A stretch of 64,000 bases of DNA. It comes from Hyaloperonospora brassicae (taxonomy: Eukaryota > Oomycota > Peronosporomycetes > Peronosporales > Peronosporaceae). Positions 24,504 through 34,100 of this stretch are shown in pieces. Every line of letters begins with the position of its first letter. Within the stretch, counting starts at the first letter, position 1. A model generated the notes under the pieces. The model saw nothing but the letters and a program-made list of their open reading frames with translations, ran no database searches and had not been told where the DNA came from. Location: NCBI GenBank assembly GCA_947650285.1, contig CANTFL010001460.1, positions 62,001 to 126,000 of the forward strand, given 5' to 3'. The translations under genes were made by a program, and so were the position numbers.

Positions 24504-25770
24504 CTAGCACGGGCCAGTCGGTGGTCGTCTTATCTTCTCGGGATCAAGTCGTACGCCTTGTTTACCCACGATGCACCCAATATGTGGTATTTTGCTATAC
24601 GCGAATATACACTTCTTGAGGTTGGCGTACAACTTATGCTTGCGCATAAGTTGAAGAACCTGGCGAATGTGAGTTCTGTGAAGTTCAACGTCTGTCTTTA
24701 CGTCCATATCCCGGCTATGGACGGACACATCGTCAGCGTAACTCATTGCGAAATCACGCACCGGTCTCAACAGATTTGTGACACATCTGTGGGTTTGCGG
24801 GGGCGTTACTCAGCCCCTGTGGCATCTATTGCCACACATACAACATACCGCTGGAGGTGCTCAATGCTGTGTACGGGATGTCCCGTTCATGCATGAGGAT
24901 CTGATAGAATCCATCCATCAGATCCATGGACGAAAAGATGGTACTCTTTGACATACCATCTATGATGACGTCCTTTCTCGGTATCGGCGTCTAAGCCGGT
25001 ACCGTTGCAGCATTCAAATTGTTGAATGCGTGCACTATCCGCCACCCTCCTGTTGCCTTTCTCACACAGAAGGTCGGAGAGCTGTGAGGGGATGTTGATT
25101 CCCTCACATGGCCCGCTGCTAAGCGATCGGCAAAGAACTTGTCGATCTCTAGTACTTGTTCACGAGGCAGTGGCCACTGCTTCATGACACAGTACTTCGA
25201 GCCCGGTTTGAGCTCGATCTCGTGGCGAGTGCCTTTGTACTTAGGCAACTCGCAAGGGACGGATTTAGGGAACACATCCTTGAAATCGATCAAATCCTTA
25301 CACAAAGGATTTGCCTGAAGTGACTCCCATGATTGAGACGTGTATCGCTCAATCCGAGTCTTCTCATCGAGGACACTTTCGTCCATCGATGAGCTGCTGA
25401 GAACTCGTTCGTTCTCAGCAAATACTGTTGCCGACCGAATATCGGCCACATACGCATTCTCCGTGACGAGTATGCAGATCGGCTTGACTTTGCCACTACG
25501 TAGATCACGCAAGAACCGTTTCGGGTCTAGCGTTGGCAACTGAGTTATCTCCGAAGTTAACTTTGGAGGCGCAATCAGATCAAGCGTTTGAGCGCCTACA
25601 CTTGATCTGTCATTGACCAAGATGTTGAACGTCTCGGTTTCTTCCTTGGAACTTGCTTCCACAGGTTGCTGAGGGCCTGATCCTTCAGCAAGTGACTCTT
25701 GAGAAATTCCTTCCTTAAGTACGTGGGGACTTATTCCCTCGACGTCTTCTGACTGTGGCTGTGCAACCAC
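24504..25770 (-). pseudogene. Element A protease-RT linker and reverse transcriptase
   Basis: The frame 24991-25770 (259 residues) begins with an acidic linker. From about residue 162 it reads the RT N-terminus (DFKDVFPKSVPCELPKYKG, then SPTFCVRKATGGWRIVHAF). Between 24771 and 24990 RT continues in other frames. 24504-24770 carries the catalytic box as YADD at 24729-24740, where B has YFDD, followed by KHKLYANLKKC. At least two frameshifts separate the parts, so no active RT is encoded. Confidence 0.88.
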
Positions 25771-26135
25771 AGTCAGGCACCGATCCTCTACGGTCGACTC
25801 TCCAGTCGACCTAGGATGTCCATGTTGCCTCTTGGAGGAAACAGGTTTCTTTTTCTAAGATGCTGCCCGCTAGGCATGCACCCATGTCCCGGTCCACTCG
25901 ACTTATTCGAGTGGTGGACCTTCGGCGCAGCCTGTATTTCTGTACAGCCGCCGGGAGCTTGCTCCATAGTGTAGTGATCAACTACACTGTGATCTTGTGC
26001 AGTCGTGCTAACGCCCGTACCGCAAGTGAGGCCATCGCACTCACCCGCAGAACATCCACACGCTTGTGGACGCTCCAAGATGTTCATCAGATGACCATCT
26101 GATGAACAAGAGACAGGCATCTTCACGGATCGATG
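25771..26135 (-). pseudogene. Element A spacer between protease and RT
   Basis: An open frame (25788-26126) of Cys/Gly/His-rich composition without a recognised fold, aligned by position with 46850-47215 of B. It contains some of the longest perfect hairpins in the window (25749-25776, 25894-25914, 25968-25988, 26081-26108). Confidence 0.55.
26081..26108. repeat. 13-bp-stem hairpin, 2-nt loop
   Basis: Stem TGTTCATCAGATG pairs perfectly with 26096-26108 across the loop AC. It is the longest stem I found in element A. The same place in B and C (near 47155 and 55565) is recognisable but mispaired at several positions. Confidence 0.85.
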
Positions 26136-26375
26136 CTACCAGCTTACCCTTGGCTCGTACTTTCTGAGCCAAGGTAATCCCAAGATGACATCAAATTTGT
26201 CATCCAGATCTAGTACGATGAAGTCATCATCGTACTGTTCGCCCTCTAACGTGTAGTGGATTCGTACTACACGTTTCTTAACGGTTATCGATGCGCCTGT
26301 TGCAAGGCGCACCGTCATCCTCGGTAGGGGGAATGTCGTGCTCAACGAACTTGAGCCTACGACCCTCTAGTGACT

Positions 26376-26401
26376 GGCGTCGAACAAAGTTGTTCGACGC
26401 C
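26376..26401. repeat. 12-bp-stem hairpin just downstream of the protease active-site Asp codon
   Basis: Stem GGCGTCGAACAA pairs perfectly with its complement across a 2-nt loop. It covers the codons around the Ser-Asn-Asn-Phe part of DCGASNNF, close to the catalytic Asp codon at 26407-26409. In B and C the pairing is mostly lost. Confidence 0.85.
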
Positions 26402-26420
26402 CCACAGTCTACTAGGGCAC

Positions 26421-26445
26421 GAAGCGACAAATCATTTGTCGCTTC
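26421..26445. repeat. 25-nt perfect palindrome with one central base
   Basis: GAAGCGACAAAT pairs with ATTTGTCGCTTC around the single C at 26433. It lies in the protease coding part of element A. Confidence 0.85.
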
Positions 26446-26575
26446 CACTTCAAGGTGATGAGCGAAACGTCATCACCAGGTGCAGAGACACACAATGATT
26501 GTGTGTCTGGAGCAACTTTCGTCAATAAATTTGCAAATTCTCTTGAGGTTGATGGATCAGTAAGGCGCTCCGCCC

Positions 26576-27728
26576 CTACTGACCCCGACCATTTTTTGAT
26601 GGTCCGTCTCGCTGTTGCGGCTTCGCGACAGCGCTGGACCCACGCATATTGCCCTTTATGGCAAATGGTCGTTCATTTCGCTCAGTACTGTTTGGTACTG
26701 GGCGTGGAGCACTACACTCATATGCGTAGTGCCCTAACTTCTGACAGCGATTGCACCTCTGCAATCGCTTGTTCTGTAGAGCGAGGTCTCTCGCTCTCAA
26801 CATAGCAGAAGTCCATTGGTTTTGGACCTCCGATCTCTTGTCGTCTCGGCGGACGATATGAGTTTGAGCTAGCATGAGCCTTTCTCATGCTAAAGTCTTC
26901 CTGTTCCGCGGCTGATATCGCCTCTTCCAGCGTATTCAGCTCAAGGCGGAACAGGTGGCTCCTGACGGGCCCTTCTGCGATCCCTTGCATGAACACCGTA
27001 ATTAAAGTGTGTTCATGGACTGGGTTAGTAGTTATACTACTCGCAAGGAGTCGTATATGCTGAGCGTAAGCGTGCACATCACGCTTACCCTGCTTGAGTT
27101 TCAGTAGCTTTGAACGAGCCCTGAACTCAGCCCGTGGCGGCTCAAAACTTTGTCTGAGCCGGGACTTAAAGTCATCTAGCGACCTAAACACATGTGGGTC
27201 GCTACTCTCGAGTCCCAGGGACCAAGTTTTGGCACGCCCTGCCAAGTGGGTTTGAGCAAATGTGAGTTTCATTTGCTCATCTTCGACGCGACGAGCCCTT
27301 AGGGCTCTGTCGAGTTCGACAAACCACAGTAACAGGGAGTCTTCTGAGACTCCACTGTACTTGGAGATGTCAACTTTCATGACTTCGGGACGACGCGCAT
27401 GTACCGTCCCGCCCACAGCAGCATGGAATTGCTGCTGTCTCAACAGCTCTGTCTGTTGAGCAACGAGTTCTCTCAACTGCTCGGCTTGTTGAGAGCCTTG
27501 CTGGTGAAGCAAGGCTACTTTTTCCATTTCGGCGACAAGTTCATGTTGAATGAACTTGGCGATAGCGGCATGTTGTTGGTCTATGTCTAGAGACTCCAAC
27601 ATGGCGCTAATGGCGAGTTCGCCTACGGTTGAATTCATTCGTTCTACCGCACTCCATTCGATGTCACTCAAATGGATAAACCCTTCACGCGTGGCGTGAA
27701 AGGTCTCTTCATCATCCAACATGTTCAT
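26576..27728 (-). pseudogene. Element A Gag (capsid and CCHC nucleocapsid), one frameshift
   Basis: The first ATG on the minus strand is at 27728 (ATGAACATGTTGG); a longer frame to 27758 would need a GTG start. The long frame gives about 310 residues with a Gln-rich coiled stretch (LRELVAQQTELLRQQQ) and a retrotransposon capsid core (FAQTHLAGRAKTW, FKSRLRQSFEPP, YAQHIRLLA). Near 26795 the frame shifts. The second frame carries the zinc knuckle CNRCQKLGHYAYEC (CX2CX4HX4C, 26714-26755) and ends in GRGQ-stop at 26576. The same stop is present in B and C, so it is the natural end of gag. Confidence 0.88.
26746..26769. repeat. 10-bp-stem hairpin on the zinc-knuckle codons
   Basis: Stem AGCGATTGCA pairs with TGCAATCGCT across a 4-nt loop. 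It overlaps the first Cys codons of the CCHC motif of Gag (26714-26755). Confidence 0.85.
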
Positions 27729-27760
27729 GTTGAATGCTGTGGTCCTTGGAAGGACCACAA

Positions 27761-27770
27761 AGTGCTACCA
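27761..27770 (-). promoter_or_regulatory. Candidate primer-binding site of element A
   Basis: Two bases after the LTR end (CCCCGTAACA, then CC), the minus strand reads TGGTAGCACT. TGGTAGC is complementary to a tRNA 3' end GCTACCA, as in initiator-Met tRNAs of some fungi. B has TGGCAGCAC and C TAGCACG at the same place. The match is short, so the tRNA identity is an inference. Confidence 0.55.
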
Positions 27771-27772
27771 GG

Positions 27773-28138
27773 TGTTACGGGGCACACCCTTGCGTGAACT
27801 CAACGCAAGGGTTTTTGGTGCCAAGACAGTCGTACACGAGGCAAACGAGGAAGCGTAGATAAGAGAAAAGTAAGACTGTTGTATTAACATAATTAAGTCT
27901 TTTGTTGCTGTCTCTCTGAATGACTCAACTTAAATATGTTAATCACTTCTTTCGTCATCAAATCGTCTGCACGTGCATCTAATTACTTGCCACGTGCACT
28001 ATTTCTACATTATCAATTCGTTAAACTGTTAGTTGTGACGTGCCACTATCAGTCGGAATTTGTAATGGTTACATGCAATACCCCGACGGATTGCCGGGTG
28101 AAAAGTCTTGCATTTTTCAAAATATTACGATCCGTTAC
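27773..28138 (-). mobile_element. Element A 5' LTR (outer boundary uncertain)
   Basis: The inner end is clear: plus strand TGTTACGGGG at 27773 directly beyond the PBS. It carries a 9-bp hairpin (stem CCCTTGCGT, 27787-27811) also present in LTRs 38858-39293 and 48310-48765 with different bases. The outer end is weak. CCGTTAC near 28132-28138 could be the remains of the usual CCCCGTTACA, giving about 365 bp. Confidence 0.6.
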
Positions 28139-31100
28139 TTACTAATGCAACGCAGCGTAAGTGACTGGATTCATATCTAGATATAATCCTTCAAGCTGAC
28201 GGTGGAAGAAGAAAGTTAAGCAATTGCCGCAATTACTCAAGACCAGAGAAGCAGCTTTCGCTATATTATAATGCAACCTTCAAATTCGCCAATCTTTTTT
28301 GGTCTGAACTAAACATTTACGACGACCAAGTGTCTTAATTTGGCGAGACGTGCGTACAAACGTTCTGAGTAGGGAAATATTTGTATAATTTATGGTTGAA
28401 GCATGTTAAATAAAGATGTTATAGTCCAGTAGTCGGTGTGGTGGATAACTAAAGCAGCTGAAAATAGTCGACATCGCGTTTGACGAATAGGTGTTGATTT
28501 TTTGCTCTACGGCGACAACAGCAACGTGAGCTTAACCGCCCGACCGGCTGTATATTAGGCCGTGAAGACCTTTCATGTCGATGGCGATCTTCGACATACA
28601 TTGCTCTACCAGCAAGAAGCGCGTGCTTATCTTCGATAGTTGCAATAACCCTACGTCTAATCATTTCGCTGCAATGTTGATTTGCTAACTAATTGTTACA
28701 CCGATTCAATGATCGGACTTAGTGATATTTACCGGCGCCAAGCTGCAATACGCAATAGCTAATAAACAGCCGTTCGGAAGGTCTAATCATTTGGGCATCT
28801 TAATTCCGTTTATAATGTTATAGTATCGTAGCGTAAACGATTGCCTGTGGTAGAAATCTAATTTCCTTTTGGACAGGCTGGTGTACCAGACAAAATATCT
28901 TCCTTTACTGAAAGAGATGCGCTGGATATAAGGCCAGTCACAATAGAAAAAGCGACGACAATCGAGAAGGGCTACCAGAAGGGATTAGATCAACTTTGTG
29001 ATCCTGGAAATGGTAGCTCATCAATTACTACTTATTTTTTGGGGTTGAGAGATCAGTTTTGCGGACATACATTGTTACAATAGGGCATTTCGATGACCGA
29101 CAAGAAAACGCTAAACAAAAAATTTCGCTAAATGCGCATTTCGTATGTTGCGTCACTAATCGGCCCATGGTTGCTAGACAATTGTCCTAGGTATAGTCGC
29201 CAAAATTAATACCATCGATACAACTATTAATGCCAATATATATATTAAATAAGAAATGGTGGAGTCGCCGGTGATAAAATTTTATGTTTAATGGGTTGTT
29301 CACCATTTTTTGCACAGTCTATAATGTATCAAAAACCATAAATCTTTTTAAAACCGAGTGACGAAGTACACAGGTTAGAAAAGATGTGTCGAGTTTCCCA
29401 AATTTATCGCTTTATGTAGCTGGTGCAATCCTGACGCGGATTACTGAGTCATAGAATGATCATATACCCCTTCAGGTTACATGCACCATTACAAAGCATT
29501 TCCAATTATGAAGTAGATCATGAATGAAGGATAGTCCAAAAGGCATATAAATAGATTTATATTGTTCGAAGAGCACACATCGCTTGGTTTATACGTTCTA
29601 TCTACGCCATTAAAAGGTTATAAAGCATACTATCAGCACCCAAGTGGCATCATCCCTCAATAATCCTCTAGTTCGATTAGCAAATCTTCCACTAGCGGAA
29701 AATTACATCTTATGCATACCGAAACTTCATCGATCGTCTTGTGATCGATTATAGACGGATGTCGACTCCTTTTTATATGATAGTATATAGTTTGTGAATT
29801 GTATTGATTCTAAGATAAAAAACCGAGTTCCGCCTTATACAAATTTTATGCTTAACTTATTGAAATACGGAAGAAAATCGAGTAATAACACGCGAAAAAT
29901 GCTGTGTACTAGTCTGTTATCGATAGCTTAACTGTACACACCCTTCCGTACGAAGGGTAACTTTTATGAATCCACATTCAATATTGTATATAATTTTTAT
30001 ACAATACACCTTTTTTGTATTTTTTGGTTCTTTTCATGGTATCGAGGAATTACGTTTGCCCAGCAGCAAAAAGTCAGGAAAGTGTCAAATTATTGAGGGC
30101 TATTTAATGATAAGGCGATCTCGTGGGCGCAATCGATATGGTGTCATTTATGGCTCGTGTTCGAACATAGATGATAACTTTGGCGCTTATGTATTGCAAT
30201 TATATGTGTCATAATTCGTTACCTATAAAGCGAACAGGAACCGATGATCGTGTACATCCAATTCCTCTTTAGTTTAGGTACGTCGAAACTTATCCGATGA
30301 GGATGATTCATCGGCCAGTCCTTCTTATATATTGCGAAATATCGATTTTGTTTACGAAAGGCGGGCAAAATAAACAATATTATATGGGTCATCTTTTAAT
30401 AAAGTACACATAGCTTTGACTTAGTCCGATCAAATTAGCTCTTAATTAATTCACTCTACGCGGTTTTGTAAAAAATCAAGGTGTTTCCTAATAGTGGCCC
30501 GCTAAGCGATTAGTATATACTTTTGCCTATCTGACGTCCGTCCACCAAAGTAGCCCGGTGTCGGAAGGATTCCTAGATTGTGACTGCCTTCCAGGGTTAG
30601 TCATCTTGCCTCGAAATATACCATATCTTCACCGTATAATGCCTGTCGGCAAAAGATGGCGCGCGGCTGTGTAATATTTCACTCTTCCACTTATGATGGT
30701 CTTCGAGATGTAACTCATCTGTAAATTCTCCTCATACAGTTTTACATTGTTGTATAGCTCAATTTGCGTACTAGCACTATCTAATTGACATACATCACTT
30801 TATTGACATGAAAGTTTTCTTCATTCATCAATAGTATCGTAAGTGGCACCGAAAAAGGTTGGAAAGTGCGCAAAACATGTTGTCGCACTTTGTATTAATA
30901 TTACAGGTCAATATTTCGTCGCCCGACTCATCCTATTGCATAAGATCATGGGCAGCAATGCAGGTAGTTAAACCATTCACGACTCGTACGTAAATTCTTA
31001 CATTGCGTTAAAGATGAAGCAAAAAATCACATCCATTATCCGTTTCTTATAACTCTAGTTAGGTTTAGGCCCTCCTGTATGAGTTCGTCCTATTATATGC

Positions 31101-34100
31101 TCATTAACGTATTTTAACGACGTGACGAGTGATACAAAAAGGGTAGCATGTAACATCACGAGTTGAGTTAAAAAGATGCGTTCGGGTCCCAGCCGGTATC
31201 ATAACGTGTGTCACGATCATAAGATCTACTTCCGCGTGACGCGGCATGATCCAACCGTCGAATTAGTAGATCACCTCATATTGTAGAGTTATCGTAACGA
31301 TAAAAGTCATTAGATTGACGAATCATTCAAAATCGATATGTTTTACAGAGGTCACTCGGCTATTAGGCGTTAGTATACCGCAAAGAATCTACAAAAATTG
31401 CCTATTTGTTAAATAAGCGGTTAGTAGTTTTTCGTACACTTGTCAAATGTAGTCAATTGAGCGAGTGATAAATATCATTAACAGGTGCGCTTCGGCAGAG
31501 TTACATGTGGCGAGATTTTAATTAATGCGAGCGCCGCATTTTCCTCGCAACCGTTGAATTTGTGTGCGACGATAAAATACATAAATATTTTACATGAATC
31601 TGAGGTGTGAAGCGAGCGCAACAGGATGGAAAGAAACACGGTCCGTAATTTGAGGTAAAGGACGAGATCGATAATAGACGATATGGTGCGTATTACACCA
31701 CGCAATCAGCAATTCGAAACTGTGATCCAAGTATAAGAACGAACTCGTGACCTGCGACAAAGACCAACCATACCATTGAAGGGCGCTATTTTTTTAATTG
31801 AAGCGATTTGCATCAAATATAAATCGCGATTTGTTATTCGCGAATGCGATCAAGGATGCGATTGCGATACGTCGTATTGATCTTAACTTTACATCGCGGT
31901 CCGAGACTGGAGATGATAGAGTCCATAAGTGGGCCAGGTCTGGCAAGAAATCAATGAGAAACGATAGAAGACTTATTACTACTGTTTTAAAGTTACGATT
32001 AAGCATTCAGGCAACGCTAATATACCGAGTTTCGGGTTTAACAGAGATGCATTCGCTTACAGGTACATGTGTCGCCTTTTTTTAAATTTGAGTAGCTGGC
32101 CACTGGACTATTAGTAAGTTAAATTATCTAGCAAGATGATATACCTGCTTTGTAGGGACTAAGATCAAAAGCTTTCAAGACAGTTTATCATAAGTGCGAT
32201 TGGACGAAGCAGTATACGTAAGGACAGGTCCATGTGAACAAGACAACTCAGGTTTTCAATTGTTTACGCTAATCAAGCATCTACACATTGGAAAAAGCCA
32301 TCTCGTCGAGATAAAAGTAACTCACATCGATAACTCCACAATTATGTCCGTTCTTGTTATATCTTTTTTATTTGATCAATTTTGGCCCGTCGCAAACCCT
32401 GTTAAATTATTGATCGACACATGCCCCCTTAGAAGAGTACAGGCCGCCCTACTGACAATTACACAATGTAACAGAAGCCAAATACACGAAAACGAAGTAC
32501 TGCCTCCGACAGACAATGGCATGGGCGCTAGCGAACGTTGGGATTGCAAGAAATTCGTACAACCGATCTACTACACTGTTTTGGTTCTTTAACGCACAGC
32601 TCATTAAAGCTGAAAGTTTCTCGTACCAAATAAAATGGTCTGTCTTGATTGACAAACTCAGTACATATATCAAGGTTTGGTATAAACCTTCGAGTAATGC
32701 TTGAGATTGCGCTGCCAATCGACTTCTCTTTTTTATAGCAAACGAGATGAAAAAAGGATTTCTCAACACATTGAATAAATGCGTCGATTCGTACAACGCC
32801 AGCCCAATAAACTATATAACTTACGTAACATCGACAGACACGAGTCAGACGAACTTTGCCTGATAAAGTAGAAAAAGATACGTCATTTTAACCTACAACG
32901 CGCGTATTTAATGGTATATTTTGCGAGCCGCAAACACAAACTGTCGAATATTCGCATAATACAAACGATCCCGCATATAAATACCATTTTGTTGTTCTTC
33001 ATTTAACCGATTTCATCATTTGGATTCACAATCATAGATGAGCTGCAATTATTGTCATGATCAAATTAGGAATAGGAATTTCCTGATGTGAAGGTGACTC
33101 TCTGTTGGCTCGTAGACCACCTAAATTTTATAGACGGTACTTAGTCGTGTGCTTTACCTCTTTTCCGTTTTGTTTACGCGTTGGTAGATAAGATATACCG
33201 TTACTATAGGACTCGAACTGATATCGTTATTGACGGGTATGGCAATTTGTCACGACAAGTTGTAAATTGCTCACTTTGTGACCTTTTCTGGTTGCTAAAA
33301 TATATACGTTATCTTAGAACACGTTTGTAAAACGCGTTATCTAAATCGACAATTCTTGATCTGCTTGCAGTCCGGCCACCCTATCCGTCTCACGATCTTG
33401 AACGACGTAACAATGTACTGGGTCGGATTGCAGGTTTGAGCGTATGTATAAGCTTCTTGGGCCTGTCGCAATAACCCAAGAAATATCTTATTAAAACCGC
33501 TAATTGATGAAGTCATGGGAAGGGGAAAATTGTTTCAATTGGCCGAAGTACGAGGCGTGTGCAAATTACAGTAAACCGAAATCCACTTTATTTTTAGCAT
33601 GTAGGCATAGTCGTAATTTCGGTTGCTGATAAACATAATAAAATCAAAACAACGATTTTGACTATCTCTTCCTTGCGATCAGATGCCTCGTATCGCTCAT
33701 CCAAACTTGTTATGCTGTTATAATATGTGTTACATATCGGACACAAGAGCGGTCGGACTGCGGGATGATCGCGAATTCAACAATTATTAGCGATCGCAAT
33801 GAAAGCGTGTTTTCCATCTTAAGCGCTTTATAAATATGAATTTTCCGAGATCTTCCTTTGTAAATAACAGTGCTTCTTTGCAAATCGGACGACTGCCGTG
33901 CGGCTCTGCCCCACGTATTCTTTTCATGCATGCATCCATCCTTGCTTTACTTCACGTCTTCCTAGCTGATCTTAATAACATGACTACTTTTTTAAAAGCA
34001 GTACCTACATCGGGGTGAGCCTGGTACATAGAAGGGATACAGAAGTATGAGCTTCAAACATTTTCTATTTCAGATACAGTACAATTACCATCACTCGAGA

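Larger units (their letters stand above)
26136..26575 (-). pseudogene. Element A aspartic protease
   Basis: The active-site motif LVDCGASNNF is encoded around 26383-26415 (Asp codon 26407-26409). The C-terminal half (MTVRLATGASITV... then FDVILGLPWLRKYEP) lies in a second frame at 26136-26345. This is a retropepsin-like enzyme, which in the family cleaves Gag-Pol. A frameshift between the halves breaks it. The region starts just after the gag stop, in another frame, so a frameshift fusion would have been needed in the active ancestor. Confidence 0.8.
21250..27815. repeat. Dense field of short perfect hairpins across element A
   Basis: Checked base by base, perfect stems of 9 bp or more with short loops (11 nt or less) lie at 21273-21296, 22196-22223, 22275-22299, 23906-23927, 24630-24653, 24897-24925, 25291-25313, 25395-25420, 25749-25776, 26081-26108, 26148-26174, 26212-26236, 26376-26401, 26421-26445, 26486-26508, 26746-26769, 26870-26892, 27066-27088, 27415-27438, 27494-27516, 27536-27558, 27739-27758 and 27787-27811. 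Many 7-8 bp stems fill the gaps (for example 22078-22101, 22451-22467, 24701-24723, 24818-24836, 25793-25810, 25894-25914, 26454-26477, 27439-27460, 27684-27700). They run through coding and non-coding parts alike. Confidence 0.85.
20329..28138 (-). mobile_element. Ty3/gypsy retrotransposon A (chromovirus-like), degraded
   Basis: On the minus strand the order is 5' LTR, PBS, gag with CCHC knuckle, protease (DCGAS), linker, RT (YADD), RNase H, integrase and chromodomain. This is the Ty3/gypsy order, with a C-terminal chromodomain as in chromoviruses. Every module is recognisable, but the reading frame changes repeatedly, so no intact polyprotein remains. The 3' LTR is missing: the array joins about 18 bp inside the place where element B has its LTR. 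A tRNA-like insertion splits the integrase. The whole element is unusually rich in short perfect hairpins. Confidence 0.9.

Noticed and set aside
29966..30214. 82-codon frame with a hydrophobic N-terminus that could be read as a signal peptide or effector
   Set aside because: No RXLR, WY or crinkler motif, no supporting context; the Phe/Ile-rich start follows from AT richness.
32194..32796. Overlapping frames of 132 and 115 codons on opposite strands
   Set aside because: No similarity to a known family, ordinary composition for AT-rich DNA, opposite-strand overlap; treated as chance.
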